A stretch of DNA of 64,000 nt from contig NC_059373.1 of assembly GCF_019703515.2 (NCBI RefSeq), positions 15,574,281 to 15,638,280 on the forward strand, written 5' to 3'. Under the pieces are notes generated by a model. That model was not told the origin of the DNA. It saw nothing but the letters and a program-made list of their open reading frames with translations, and made no database searches. The position numbers were made by a program, and so were the translations under genes. This DNA comes from Myxocyprinus asiaticus (Eukaryota > Chordata > Actinopteri > Cypriniformes > Catostomidae). Below are positions 36,637 to 49,530 of the stretch, one piece after another (position 1 is the first letter of the stretch; each line of letters begins with the position of its first letter).

Positions 36637-39316
36637 TCACAAGCTGATGTTAGAAATTGTTCTGTTAAAGTGTAGTAAGAATGTTTTTTTGTTTGTTTGA
36701 TTTTACTTCAGCCCTTTAATCAAATGAAGTGGTGGGTGTGTAGAAAAGCGGCTGTCACACACTCTCAGCCCTCTCCCCACCTGAATGCTCCCTCATTTTT
36801 CCTTGGGAAGATTTATAGTGACTGGGATGTTGGAGACAGGCCATTACCATGAGCTCTTAGAACTCATCATTCAAGCAAAGAGGCGAATGCGTCACCCTGC
36901 CTGCCTCCCTGACTTAATGTTGTTAGCATCCTAAGATCATGTAGCAGGTAAACTAACTCCTTGTGAATCATGTTTACTGATCATGAAAGGTTATTTGGAG
37001 AATTAGAAGAGCAGTGATTTATGCTCTTGTTGAGGAGAGGAGATTTGAGGAGAGAAGTTCACAGTAGCTACTAAGAGGTGCGACACTTAAACTGTCCTGT
37101 TCATGTAACAGCTTACAGGAGTGGCTTGAAAAACTTGCTGCATAAATTAATTTTTGAAGTATATGGTATTCAAACCATAATGACAGTGACTAAAGAAAAT
37201 ATCAAAGATGATGACTTCCATAACACCATAATGTCACAAGTCCAATTGCCTTGAGTTCTTAATCTTAATGAACTGACCAGCATCAAATGCTGAGTGTAGA
37301 GCACATTTGGGTTGCACCCAGATCACAAAACTATGAATGTAACCGTATATAGAGCTCTGAAACAGGACTGACAACCATATTCTGCTATTGTGTGAACGTA
37401 ACCTTTGTGAGTGCAGCTTCTAGAGTTTTTAGTAATGCATAAATGTATGTCTTTTATACTGTTTATATAGCACAAGCGCCTCTTTTGACAATGTTATCAA
37501 ACACTGAGATTCTCTTGAATGTTAATTGAGCATTTGGGATTCACCCTGGGGGATGTAACTTGATATGACAGGTTTGGGTATTGATGATCAAGGTTTTAAT
37601 GTGTCCCATATCTCTGCAAACAAAAAGCCAGGATTTGATGTTTTGCGGTTTGTCGGCATATGTGTAGGAACTTGATTCAGGCATCTTTAGTGATTTTAGC
37701 AGTTTGGGCAAGTAGAGCAAGTGCCGAAGTCATCATTAACCCGTCAATGCATCGCCAAAGGCGTGGTGTCTCCCATTGCTCTTTTAGAATCAACCCATTG
37801 TCACCTCCATCCAACCCAAGTCGTGTGAACACATTTCATACACAAGTAGTGCTTTTTCCCTGCCCCTTCTTTTCCTGCTGGATTTGGAAGTTTATTAAAT
37901 GTTGTGACTCCTTGAATCGAAATTGATTTTGTCAAAAATGACAAGAATGAATGATATCCAGTTTCGTTGTAACTGCTAGCCTGAATCTAATCTAACAAAA
38001 ACACTATGGCTGTGTCCGAAATCAGAAAACTGCTGCCATCGCAGGCAGTGTACATAAGTATGAATGCAACCAGGCTTGTCTGAAATGTTTTCGCCCCATC
38101 TTGTCAACTACGGTGTCAAACCCGGGTCTCCCACGCTGCTGGTGCAGTTCGCTTTCGAATATGCCACAGAGGAAGGTAAACAGAGTGGAGCCGATGCAAA
38201 AATGTCTGATAAGAGATAGCGCTTGTTGGTGAGTCTGCATAATGTGGCCAATCCTAGGGTACCGCAACTCTCCGATACAACATGGCGACTTCCCATGTGA
38301 TCAGGTTGGCAGTAAAGCATATGCCTTGGTTTCAGAGACAGCTCATGGATTTCCAAAGGATGATGGCTTTCATGTTATCTGCATATTGTCCTGACCACAA
38401 ACCCCCACCATGTTCCTCAAATCTCAGCAGTAGGACTTTAGCTGAAGAATTTCCCTCAAAACAGTCACATTTAAAGCAAGGCCTGTCTTTTGAACAAGGC
38501 TTCTTTCACAGGAACTGACTTCTAGACCGAGAGCTGTCAGGTTGATTAAATATCACTACAGTGCATTCCCTGACCTCTGAAGCATCCACGCTCCACAGAA
38601 ACTCAGTTCAGCACTGTCAGATCTGCTGACATTCTATCTGCTGTGGTTGGAACTCTGTCTTTGCCCAATCACAGCGGTGCCTTTTGTTTCTTCTCCAATC
38701 AACACGACCGATTCCATCATTACAGGCCACTGAGCAGGATAAAGTTATTGCGCACCCTGTTCCTCTAGCAACGTGACATTTAGAAAGTCTGTTTGTGTTT
38801 ATCTGTCACAATCTGGCCATTTCCACTGTCTGTCAGCTAAGGTTGGGCGACTCTTTCTCTGCGACAAATGCTGTGGCATTTCTGAGAAGTTAAAGATTAT
38901 CATGACCTGCATGTTGGAGATTTATATCCGAGCTCCTGACTAATGTTGTACTAAAGAGCATTGCCTCTGTCTAGTTTCATTCTTGGCTGCTTTGAAGTTA
39001 GCAGGCATTTCACTCATGTTCTTGGAGGCACAAAGCACATTACTTGCAGGTTGTTTATGGTTTAGCTCACTAATTTGCATATTCAATTTTTCTGTTTTTC
39101 TTTTTGCATATTAATTCTAATGCTAGTCACAAGTTGATGTTTGAATGACCTGTGCACTTCTCCTAAGTGCGAAAAGTATGTGTTGCGTTGGTTATAGATT
39201 ATGCACTTTTCAAGTATAAAGTATCAAGCAAGCCAGTTTAGCAATTTTGGGTTATACTACATTTTAAAATTGCACTGTGATACTAAAATAAACAAGAAAA
39301 ATATTAGCTCAGAATG
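36637..39316. other. mostly single-copy intronic sequence
   Basis: Apart from the element fragment at 38008, nothing was recognised. 36720-36960 is a balanced-composition stretch that may be worth a conservation check. Confidence 0.6.
38008..38280. repeat. GGCTGTGTCCGAA-type element fragment
   Basis: It begins GGCTGTGTCCGAAATCAGAA, matching the terminus at 10689. The following GCCATCGCAGGCAGTGTACA is also typical of such elements. No matching right end was found, so the limit is a guess. Confidence 0.5.
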
Positions 39317-39683
39317 TACACTGCCTGGCCAAAAAAAAAAAGAGTTGCATACTCCGCTTCATTGGACCGCCTTTAGCTTTGATTACGGCACTCATTCGTC
39401 CAGAGTTGCATTCATTTTTGGCCGACATCTTGTATTGACGACGGGAGAGTCGAACCACTGCATAAAGTTTTCTCCAGCACATCCCAAAGACTTTCAATGG
39501 GGTTAAGGTCAGGACTCTGTGGTGACCAATTCATGTGTGAAAATGATTCCTCATGCTCCTTGAACCACTCTTTCACAATTTGAGCCAGATGAATCTTGGC
39601 ATTGTTGTCCTGGAATATGCCCGTGCCGTCAGGGAAGAAACAAATCCATTGATGGGATAACCTGGTCCTTCAGTACATTCAGG

Positions 39684-40535
39684 TAGGGCTGCTCGATTAT
39701 GGCAGAAATCATAATCACGATTATTTTGATCAATATTGAGATCACAGTTATTTAACAAGATTACTCACTGACTTTGGAAAACATCATGCATTTATTTGTC
39801 TTTTTAACAGTGGATTTCCTTTAACTTGAAATGTAAACTGCACTGTGTAGGGGAGGAGGCTATTGTCATATGATAATTATTTTGTTACGTATGGTATTCA
39901 AAGAAAGGAAAGCCTCCATCACCACCATTAACAGCAGGGATGCTCATAGTTCTATGGAATGTGATCTACTTTTTCATCATGGTATTGCAGCAAGATCTAC
40001 CGTGTACAATAAAGGCTATACATTATCACAACACCAAAATGTCAGTAGTCGGTAGTGAAATTTGATGATTCTCAATACCAGCTTCAAAACCTCAACAAAT
40101 AACACTAACTAATATGTTAATTATGGAAGAATGGTTTCAAGTTAAGTAATTATTCAAGACCAGTAAACAGTAATAAATTAACAATAAAAAACAGCAATAA
40201 ATAGAAATAGATTAAAAATAATAGAACAAAAAATTAAAATTAAGAAAATTATGTGCTTTTTGTAACAGCTTTAAAAGTTTTTAACAGCAGTATAAAGTAT
40301 TCAAGTAAACATTCAGAATGAAATGCAACATAAAACTACTACTGGTATTCACTGTATGATTATAATACATTAATATTTTTTAATGCTAAAGTTACCCAGT
40401 CAAGAGCAGTGAGTGTTTTCTCATTTTCTTGTTATGGTTGTTTGATGATTATAGTGATACACTATAGCAGCAGGTCTATTAGCTTACATTTATACTTGCA
40501 AGTCTAACGTTTTGATTAAATAGTGTATTCAGCAT
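39684..40535. mobile_element. hAT-like non-autonomous repeat (edges approximate)
   Basis: It starts with TAGGGCTGCTCGATTATGGC followed by alternating ATCATAATCACGATTATTTT sequence, a signature I associate with dispersed fish hAT-derived elements. No matching right terminus was found, and the right boundary is set by where element D homology resumes. AT-rich, no coding capacity. Confidence 0.5.
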
Positions 40536-40590
40536 TCTCCGATAACAATCCACTAAAAAGTGGCTTTCTTGTGGTCACACAGCTGTTTAG

Positions 40591-41022
40591 TCACAATCTT
40601 GTAAATTCTCGTTGCATTGTGTGTGTGGAAATGCTCTTACTTTCACTATTAAACATAGCCGTGAGTTCTACTGTTGATTTTTTACGATGTGACTTCAAGC
40701 ATTTTAGTGATCTCCGATCACAATCATTCAGGATTTTTTTCTGACCACATTTCTTCCATGAAGCTGAAGGTTCACCACTATCCTTCCAGGTTTTAATAAT
40801 GCGTTGGACAATTCTTAACCCAATTCCAGTGATTTCCGCAATCTCTTTAGTTGTTTTCAATTGCTTGATGCTGGCCAATAATTTGCCCCTTCTGAAACAC
40901 AGTAACATCTTTTCCACGACCACAGGATACGTATTCCAACATGGTTGTTTAAGAAATGATAAGCCACACACTGCATCAGTTAGGATTAAAAGAATTGTTG
41001 CCAGCTGAAACATATTAATCAC
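40591..41022 (-). pseudogene. Tc1-like transposase D, N-terminal fragment
   Basis: The open frame contains KQLKTTKEIAEITGIGLRIV, then QRIIKTWKDSGEPSASWKKC and GQKKILNDCDRRSLKCLK. This is the helix-turn-helix plus hinge region of a Tc1 transposase (KTKEIAE...RTVQRII type). It ends after STHTMQREFTRL, before the catalytic domain. The apparent first 30 residues are upstream sequence rather than transposase. Confidence 0.85.
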
Positions 41023-41929
41023 TGCAATAATGATCCAATACTAGGCTTTTAAGTATCTGCTTATTTAAATCCAAACCATTACTTTTTTTTGGCCAGGCAC
41101 TGTGAAGTATACTTTATAGGACTAAAGGGTATTGCTATATGTTTGTCACAATTCAATAAATGGTGATACCATACGATATAATTGCATCACGACTGAAACT
41201 GCGCCAAACTCGGGAGAGAGACCCAACAAATGATGTGGTTGTTTCAATCTCTCTAGTGACTCTGACCACATTGAGAAATGCCAGTCTTATAGTTTGCACT
41301 TATTTAGACTATAAGCTGTTTTATTATTGACCTGTTGGACATGATATGAATAAAATATTGGTTAATAAAAATATTGATACAAGGATCAAAAGTATCTATA
41401 CAATATCGTGAGAAAAGTATTTCGCTATATGATTATTTTGGCAGAATCCTATTGGATTTATAGCATACGAATTGGAATTTGGCCTGTATCACCACTGACA
41501 CTCTTATGTTTTAGAAATGTCGAATCATCCCTCCTTTCTAAAACATTGATGTTCAGCTGAAACATGTGGCAGTTCAGTCGAAGTCTATAATAAATCACTT
41601 TCTTTGAGAGCCTGATTGTGATTCTTATATAGGCCTTTGGAACCAATGTCTGCCAAGAACATAAGTCATTGTCTTGAGTGAAAAGTTACTGTCTAAACTG
41701 AGAGGAATGAGTCATGTGGACATTGAAAAATGTGTCTGGAAAGTCTTGACTAGTTATTGTTAGTGAGCTTCACGGTTTTGAAGAGGCTACAAAAACTAAG
41801 CACCTTGACAATGCAAGTGGCAAATTATACAGAAAAGGCATGTGTGATATTTGGAGATTTGTCATTATGGTCTGTTCTATACAATGTTAACAATGCTGTT
41901 AGCTTCAAAAATTGAAAAAAATAAATAAA

Positions 41930-42055
41930 TAAAGGACAAAGAAAGCACTATAAAAGAAGTCCATGCAACTTGTGTGATGTATTCCTAATTTTATAAAGCC
42001 ATGCAATAGCTCTTTGTGAGGAACAGACTAAAATTTATTCACTGATAATCTTCAC
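41930..42055 (+). repeat. internal fragment of the GTTCACCC-type family
   Basis: The segment GGACAAAGAAAGCACTATAA, then GTCCATGCAACTTGTGTGAT and CTTTGTGAGGAACAGACTAA, matches internal sequence of the same dispersed family and is also related to 52216-52480. Recognised from memory of fish repeats. Boundaries are soft. Confidence 0.5.
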
Positions 42056-43301
42056 TTTCAATTTGTTTACTTGAAAACTGTTGCAACCACTGAAATCAAT
42101 GACCACATTTACATGCACTTAAGAAAACAGTTTATTCTAGGGTTTTTGCAGAAAGTGGCATTTTGAAGCGTCATGTAAATGAGAATGCTGATTTCCTTAC
42201 ACCATTTAAGGATTAAAGGAAAATGGTTTAACACATCGGGTTTCTCCCGGACAACACGACATGCAAACCCATTAGCTGCGTTCATAAAGTTTTTGAGGAG
42301 TGCGCATGTGCATGAACAGGCTGGATAGCAAATGTCATAGGATGGAGCTCAACAACAAGTCAACACAGCGAAAAGAATTCAAAATTTCTGGAAGTACGAT
42401 GTAAAAAGCATAGCATACACTAAAAAGAAAAAGCATACACTATAAACTATACCCATTTTAACACACCTATGTAAAATATTGACTGTCCCTCATGTTTGCT
42501 TATATACGCTCTTTGGCGGAATTGGGGGAAACCCAACTATTCCAGTGCAACTCCTCTGCAGGTTGCGATAGAAAGTCGAGGAAACAAACACAGCAACAAC
42601 TCTGGAACATCTGGAAATAAAGCGAAGCAACCGAGACTGAAATAGCATAGACAATGCCGTGTTTGTTATTTTCACAAGCCTTGCTGGTATTTTACGTTGC
42701 TGTGGAGAAAGCCGCATGTTTATGGGAGTAAAGAGTATGCCCAGTAATAGTAGGTGACAGTAATGGGTCACCTAACATGTTGGACACATTTTAAATCCAA
42801 ATCTAAGATTTGTTTAATATCTTGCTTTCACAGGTAATCACTGCTCTAAAATAGCTTTTTACACTAGACGAGACCTCTGAAATCACATATGCCTAGGGCT
42901 TCGAGAATTCCTTTGAAGTGGTTGGGGTTGGATCATTCGGATAGTTCTGGTTTCTCTTCTGGAAGATTCCCTCCCCATTTGCTAAATGACCGCACCATGA
43001 CACTGGAGGTGTCAGCGAGGACACCATGAGTGACAAATGTGAGCTGAACTGCACTCTTTCATGTCACCACACTTGGGAGGCAGTGCTTTATTGTTGTGTG
43101 GATGGAGCTATCCCAGGAGCAGCACCTCAAGAAGGACTGTTTGAGATACAAGTTTAAACACATAAGACATTGAACATCATACAAACTCAACACAAATGTG
43201 CTGCACTATGCAGGCCGAATAAAGAGGCAAATAATTCACTAACATCTCAACCTGTTGCCACTATTTGTTATTTTTATCGACCATCTTATGTATGGACTTA
43301 A

Positions 43302-43420
43302 AGGGATCATTCACCCAAAATGAATATTTTGTCATCATTTACTCAACCTCATGTCATTACAAATGCTTCTCTTTTATTTTTAAAGAGTTGGTGATCTGAG
43401 GTGACCATAATCTGTTTCAC
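43302..43420 (+). repeat. fragment of the GTTCACCCAAAAATGA family
   Basis: After TTAA at 43298-43301 comes AGGGATCATTCACCCAAAAT and CATCATTTACTCAACCTCAT. It is the same terminal family as 18253 and 33684, with one end only. Confidence 0.6.
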
Positions 43421-44035
43421 ACAGATTTGGCTTATGCGTCCACATGGAAACTTTGTCCGAGTGTCCTTTAAATTAGCAATGTGACCATAGAGAAATCTGT
43501 CCCTGCAGACATTATATTTTCCCCATTATGAAATGTGTTTCATAAGCTGTCTTATTAAGTTGAAACCCCTGACCTTTACAGCTTTCCACAGATGTGGTGG
43601 AAAATTATATTGGATCACTTTACTGCATTGTTTCTTTTGCCACCAAATTAACTGCTGCCTCTCTGATAACCTTGGGCAAAAAATAAACCAAAATCCTTGA
43701 AAATGGCAATGTGCATACCAAAACTGTTCCATACAGCTTTTGTCCTTTTCGACAGGGAAAGCCTTTTATGTGAGGTGTTCCAGGCAGGAAGATGGAGCAG
43801 TCACTTTGCTTAGATTTGCACTTGCCTCCTATTATCAAACACTGGGATTCAGACAGCTTTCAGAAGTAACTAATCACCTGGCTTGGCACTTAAAGGTGGA
43901 AGTGAAGCTTTCTTTGAAGCTGCAGCCCAGATGTGCCATTTGGCATGGCGTAAAGCCACAGAGCTATTTGAAGTCTTCTGTTTGTACGCCAGCCATTTCC
44001 TAAATACCATTCTCATATTCGGAGTTGGAGACAAA

Positions 44036-44440
44036 GCATGAATGGTGAAAAAATGTGATCTCAGTGATTTGGAGCATGGCATGTTTGTTGGTGCCAGACA
44101 AGCTGGTTTGAGTATTTCTGTAACTGCTGATCTCCTGGAATTTTCATGCACAACAGTCTCTAGAATTTACTCCAAATGGTGTCAAAAACAAAACACATCC
44201 AGTGAGCGGCAGTTCTGTGGACGGAAATGCCTTGTTGATGAGAGAGGTCAACAGAGAATGGCCAGACTGGTTTGAACTGACAAATTCTATGGTAACTCAG
44301 ATAACCGCTCTGTACAATTGTGGTGAGAAGAATATCATCTCAGAATACTATTCTGAGATGTGTTTTTGCACTGTTTTGCCGGCACGAGGGTGACCTACAC
44401 GATATTAGGCAGGTGGTTTTAATGTTGTGGCTGATTGGTG
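44036..44440 (+). mobile_element. Tc1-like element E, 5'-truncated and internally deleted
   Basis: It contains a transposase N-terminus in frame (KKCDLSDLEHGMFVGARQAG, then LSISVTADLLEFSCTTVSRI) from 44042, ending in a stop at about 44273. It then jumps at a short palindrome (44337-44359) to the element's right end, GGCAGGTGGTTTTAATGTTG through GCTGATTGGTG and TA. The left terminus and the whole catalytic domain are missing. Confidence 0.85.
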
Positions 44441-45076
44441 TATGTGCGGTTTTGTTTTGCTGGGGGAAGGCAGCATTGAGAGCATCCTGTGTTCTAATTA
44501 AATGTATTTAACCCCAGGTCATACCGTGCCAAGAAAAGAGGGTTCATAGTCTTGTCTTAAATGTTTTATTGAGTTTCTTTGAACTGCTATAGCTGGGGGT
44601 GAAGCATAAGCCTTGCTGTCAGAGTCGAGACATTGAGCATGTTGGCTTTTTAAATAAAAAGAGAGCTTTGATGGCTTTGCAAATAATTTGTCACATTTCC
44701 TGACATATGGTCTTACATCACCATTTTGTGAAGTTTTCACTTCAAGTTCATGTGCGATGTGAAGTGTTTTACTCCGCAGTGAGGCATCAAGGTGTCTGTT
44801 GTTTTCTTACTGTCACATTGACTGACAGATTATCATAGGTTTAAATTAAAGGGCTTTTCACACGTTACAAAGCAAAGATTCCCATGAAACTAATAAAGAA
44901 AAGTTAGGGCATCACAGGGTAACATTTTTACACTGTGTCAAGGGCTCAAAAACAGGTCAAAATTAACTGCTGCCTCTCTGCTAAAAGGAAATTGGAATAA
45001 AAGGAAATTGAACTCAAAAGAACTACAAAAATCTTTATTTAGAATCCAAAGAGTGTTAAGTGTAAAATGGTTACAA

Positions 45077-45521
45077 AAGCGGTCCCAAATGACACTATAC
45101 ACTTAAGCAATACACTATGCACTCAGCCACTGTACACTGTAGTGTATGAATTTTAAAAGTGTTCTGTTTCAAATGGAACACTAAAGTTTTTTTACTACAC
45201 TAAAGCATTCGCTGTTTTTCAGCTGACAGAAGTGAGGTTTTAAACACACACAATGTGTTGCTGCTAGCTTTAGCGCATTAACCAAACTCGGTTTAACACT
45301 GATTTAAAATAATGTACGAGTATTTACACAGCGTGAGTTGATGGTAACGTCAGGCAAGCCGTGACTGTTGAGTGCGTGAAGTGTCCAGCATTCCACACTC
45401 AGTTTATTTCAATTGAAGAAACATTTTTGTTGCATTTTCAGTGTGAACATACTACTCACACTACTTGCACTACAAAATTGCATAGAATAGTGCAAAAGTG
45501 TGTGATTTGAGATGCAGCTAA
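45077..45521. mobile_element. miniature inverted-repeat element with ACACTATAC-rich ends
   Basis: The left GCGGTCCCAAATGACACTAT pairs imperfectly with the right GTGTGTGATTTGAGATGCAGC. Inside are CACTATGCACTCAGCCACTG and ACACTACTTGCACTAC segments typical of fish MITEs of this type. Non-coding, edges approximate. Confidence 0.6.
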
Positions 45522-46194
45522 TCTGGTTTCTGGTTTCTAAAGTGTGCAAGAGATAAGACACTGCTCCTGTTTGCTCATGTTAATAGGCCTTAAGACTTTT
45601 TATGGGTTTCGTTCATGGTAGTTTTCTTTTTACTGTTGCTAATAACATGTCCACTCTGAGGAGATAATTAATTTCATATTATCAAATTAATATTCACCTA
45701 TTATTTGACCTGCACTGTACAGCCCATGTATTTGCCATAACGGCAAATACAAGTGTCAGTTTGTCCTATTATTTCAGCTTAAAATTATTTATTTATTTAT
45801 TTTTTGAGGTTGACACTTTTTGATAACCGCAGAATGGTGCCCATTTCATCAAATTTGATCAGTTTATTTAAAACTTGCTGATACTGCAGAGTTCAACAAT
45901 ATGATTGTTTTTTTTCTCCTGGCCAGTAGTTAAGTTTTTTACTTACCCTGCCAGAATTTTCACTGTCCCCACCATAAAGAAAATTGGAAAAAGCTTGATA
46001 TTATGCTGCTATAAATTCATGAAAACACTTTATTTTCACTGGTAATGCAAAACATTAGGCTACTGATTTGTTAATTTAACTCATTCTTACCGATGCTTCC
46101 AAGACCATCACAAGTTATTTTTGCTATTTCAACAAAAGTGGGTTAGCTTCCTTTAAAGTAAACTTGGTTTAGGATTTAATCCTACATAAGGTGT

Positions 46195-46275
46195 GTGTGA
46201 TGCCTCTTCGATGAAATTTCACCAATTTCATCATCTTCATTTTTATATCGATATCATTTCATCGCCCAGCCCTAC
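46195..46275. repeat. end fragment of a hAT-like repeat
   Basis: GATATCATTTCATCGCCCAG followed by CCCTACG resembles the terminal portion of dispersed elements ending in GCCCAGCCCTA. Only one end is visible. Confidence 0.4.
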
Positions 46276-47638
46276 GTTCAGTACTTTGCAGAAAACCATT
46301 GGTGTAAGTTAAAAAACAATAAATGATCGATGGACGAAAACATTTACTGACAACACCGCACTGGCCCAATTAGCCAAGCTGACCTGAAACTCTCACATTG
46401 GCCCTGTACAGTCAGCCCATCTTTAATGTTGAGCCCTGCACTGTTATCCATGATAACAGATTGAGAATGCAGCGTTGGTAACCATTTCACTCGGAGGAAT
46501 GATATGCCTCACTGGAGGCTGATGCATACATTGTCACCGCAAGGAACTGTATGCAAACTGCCTGTATTTGCCTAAACTCAAAACAGCAATCTCAGTTTCT
46601 GTGCACTGAGGCATCTCTCTGCACATTTACACACAGGTGTGCTTGTGATTATATAAGTGTATCAGACTTTTTACTGTCCCAACTGTGTGTGGTTTTGTGG
46701 CATAATTGGAATGGAGCGTTCTGAGAGCCTCTTTCTTTCGCTCTGTGCTGTAACACTTTCCAATGAGTAGTGCAGATTTGAGGCGAAGGAGCGCAGATTC
46801 TTTTAGACTGATGTCAGGCTTCTCGGTTACAGAATCCATCTGTTTGGGAAGATATAAATATTGGCTCCTTATATTGGAAGTAGCAGTCAGTGCAGAAACC
46901 TGGGTTAGGGTGAACTTCCCTCACAAACAGCTATAAGGTTTGTGTGTACATCTCTGATTTCTTTATCACTTTCTTTTAATCATTCCCCCATCCTCACTTA
47001 GTTAAAACCACAGTCTGATTTATGTGCTGTTTCATAATTGTTCACAATCCCTTCTCCCTGCCCATCCTTCTCCAGTACAGTTTCATTCTTCTTACATTTG
47101 ATTCTGTCCTGGCTGCAACTGCTCCACCCTTCCCTCTATCTTATCCTGTATCGCCTAACTCCTCAGATCTAGTGCTTTCTATCTCTACACACTGATGTAA
47201 ATAGTTCTTTTGGACTCTTATTGTCTGTCGTCCATTTGTCCTGTGTGTGCTTTGTGCTCCATATCAAAAAATTCTTGAAATATTATTCTCACACATCAGA
47301 GCTGGTTTCCAGGTTACCAATGAGTCCCCCACCCTTCTTTCTTTATTTATAATCTTCTCTCCTTTAATTAGTCGTCTTTTCAGGAGTGGGGAAAGCGTTA
47401 TCAGTTAGTTTTCTCATTCATTTTTCAGACAGCACTTTTCTCAGTCTCAGACAGAACAGACTCTAATGAGCTTCAGTGGGCTTGCTGAGTTTTGCCTAAT
47501 TGTGAGCTAAAACTGCAAACCATTCTACACTGAAGCAGAAGGTTTGAATGGCGGCTGATAGCAGTTTACTTCAAGCCCCGTATGTCTGGAATAGTGTGAC
47601 AGTGTATTTTTAACCCTCTGGGGTGTCTAAATATAATA

Positions 47639-47873
47639 CAACCCCAATTCCAAAAAAGTTGGGAAAGTATGAAAAATGCTAATAAAAACAAAAAGGAGTG
47701 ATTTGTAAATTATATTCACCCTTTGCTATATTGAAAGCACTACAGCTAAACATTTTATGATGTTTTACCTTGTGAATTTCATTTTTATAATTTTTAATTT
47801 TTTTTAATGTACAGTAATTTCAAGTTTTATTAGCATTTTTCATACTGTCCCAACTTTTTCAGAATTGGGGTTG
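47639..47873. mobile_element. 235-bp miniature inverted-repeat element
   Basis: Termini are CAACCCCAATTCCAAAAAAG and the inverted CTTTTTCAGAATTGGGGTTG. TA precedes the left end, and a decayed TG follows the right. Longer pairing continues inward (TTGGGAAAGTATGAAAAATG against CATTTTTCATACTGTCCCAA). It is a Tc1/mariner-type MITE and lies 79 bp left of the complete Tc1-like transposon. Confidence 0.88.
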
Positions 47874-47886
47874 TGCGTACATGCAC

Positions 47887-47888
<2 letters not shown>

Positions 47889-47939
<51 letters not shown>

Positions 47940-47952
47940 GTATATATATATA
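47889..47952 (+). repeat. (AT)n array left of the complete Tc1-like transposon
   Basis: About 24 AT units, the interruption AATG at 47937-47940, then six TA units ending at the transposon's left TA. Confidence 0.95.
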
Positions 47953-49530
47953 CAGGTGCATCTCAATAAATTAGAATGTCATGGAAAAGTTCATTTATTT
48001 CAGTAATTCAGCTCAAATTGTGAAACTCGTGTATTAAATAAATTCAATGCACACAGACTGAAGTAATTTAAGTCTTTGGTTCTTTTAATTGTGACGATTT
48101 TGGCTCACATTTAACAAAAACCCACCAATTCACTATCTCAAAAAATTAGAATACATCATAAGACCAATAAAAAAAACATTTTTAGTGAATTGTTGGCCTT
48201 CCGGAAATTATGTTAATTTACTGTATATGTACTCAATACTTGGTAGGGGCTCCTTTTGCTTTAATTACTGCCTCAGTTCGGCGTGGCATGGAGGTGATCA
48301 GTTTGTGGCACTGCCGAGGCGGTATGGAAGCCCAGGTTTCTTTGACAGTGGCCTTCAGCTCATCTGCATTTTTTGGTCTCTTGTTTCTCATTTTCCTCTT
48401 GACAATACCCCATAGATTCTCTATGGGGTTCAGGTCTGGTGAGTTTGCTGGCCAGTCAAGCACACCAACACCATGGTCATTTAACCAACTTTTGGTGCTT
48501 TTGGCAGTGTGGGCAGGTGCCAAATCCTGCTGGAAAATGAAATCAGCATCTTTAAAAAGCTGGTCAGCAGAAGGAAGCATGAAGTGCTCCAAAATTTCTT
48601 GGTAAACGGGTGCAGTGACTTTGGTTTTAAAAAAACACAATGGACCAACACCAGCAGATGACATTGCACCCCAAATCATCACAGACTGTGGAAACTTAAC
48701 ACTGGACTTCAAGCAACTTGGGCTATGAGCTTCTCCACCCTTCCTCCAGACTCTAGGACCTTGGTTTCCAAATGAAATACAAAACTTGCTCTCATCTGAA
48801 AAGAGGACTTTGGAACACTGGGCAACAGTCCAGTTCTTCTTCTCCTTAGCCCAGGTAAGATGCCTCTGACGTTGTCTGTGGTTCAGGAGTGGCTTAACAA
48901 GAGGAATACAACAACTGTAGCCAAACTCCTTGACACGTCTGTGTGTGGTGGCTCTTGATGCCTTGACCCCAGCTTCAGTCCATTCCTTGTGAAGTTCACC
49001 CAAATTCTTGAATCGATTTTGCTTGACAATCATAAGGCTGCGGTTCTCTCGGTTGGTTGTGCATCTTTTTCTTCCACACTTTTTCCTTCCACTCAACTTT
49101 CTGTTATCATGCTTGGATACAGCACTCTGTGAACAGCCAGCTTCTTTGGCAATGAATGTTTGTGGCTTACCCTCCTTGTGAAGGGTGTCAATGATTGTCT
49201 TCTGGACAACTGTCAGATCAGCAGTCTTCCACATGATTGTGTAGCCTAGTGAACCAAACTGAGAGACCATTTTGAAGGCTCAGGAAACCTTTGCAGGTGT
49301 TTTGAGTTGATTAGCTGATTGGCATATCACCATATTCTAATTTTTTGAGATAGTGAATTGGTGGGTTTTTGTTAAATGTGAGCCAAAATCATCACAATTA
49401 GAAGAACCAAAGACTTAAACTACTTCAGTCTGTGTGCATTGAATTTATTTAATACACGAGTTTCACAATTTGAGTTGAATTACTGAAATAAATGAACTTT
49501 TCCACGACATTCTAATTTATTGAGATGCAC

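Larger units (their letters stand above)
39319..41102 (-). mobile_element. Tc1-like element D with its middle replaced by a hAT-like repeat
   Basis: Ends are CACTGCCTGGCCAAAAAAAA on the left and the inverted GGCCAGGCACTG on the right. The 3' part of the antisense transposase lies at 39345-39683 and the 5' part at about 40540-41022. The segment between them (39684-40535) begins TAGGGCTGCTCGATTATGG, the terminus of an unrelated dispersed hAT-like family. The catalytic middle of the transposase is absent, so insertion was accompanied or followed by deletion. Confidence 0.85.
44441..47638. other. intronic sequence with one miniature element
   Basis: It contains the MITE-like block at 45077-45521 and the hAT-like end at 46195. 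The rest is AT-rich and unrecognised, without credible coding potential. Confidence 0.6.

Noticed and set aside
48210..48669. Forward frames (131 and 76 codons) and a 62-codon reverse frame
   Set aside because: They overlap the intact transposase in other frames. Only the 345-codon frame carries the DDE motifs.
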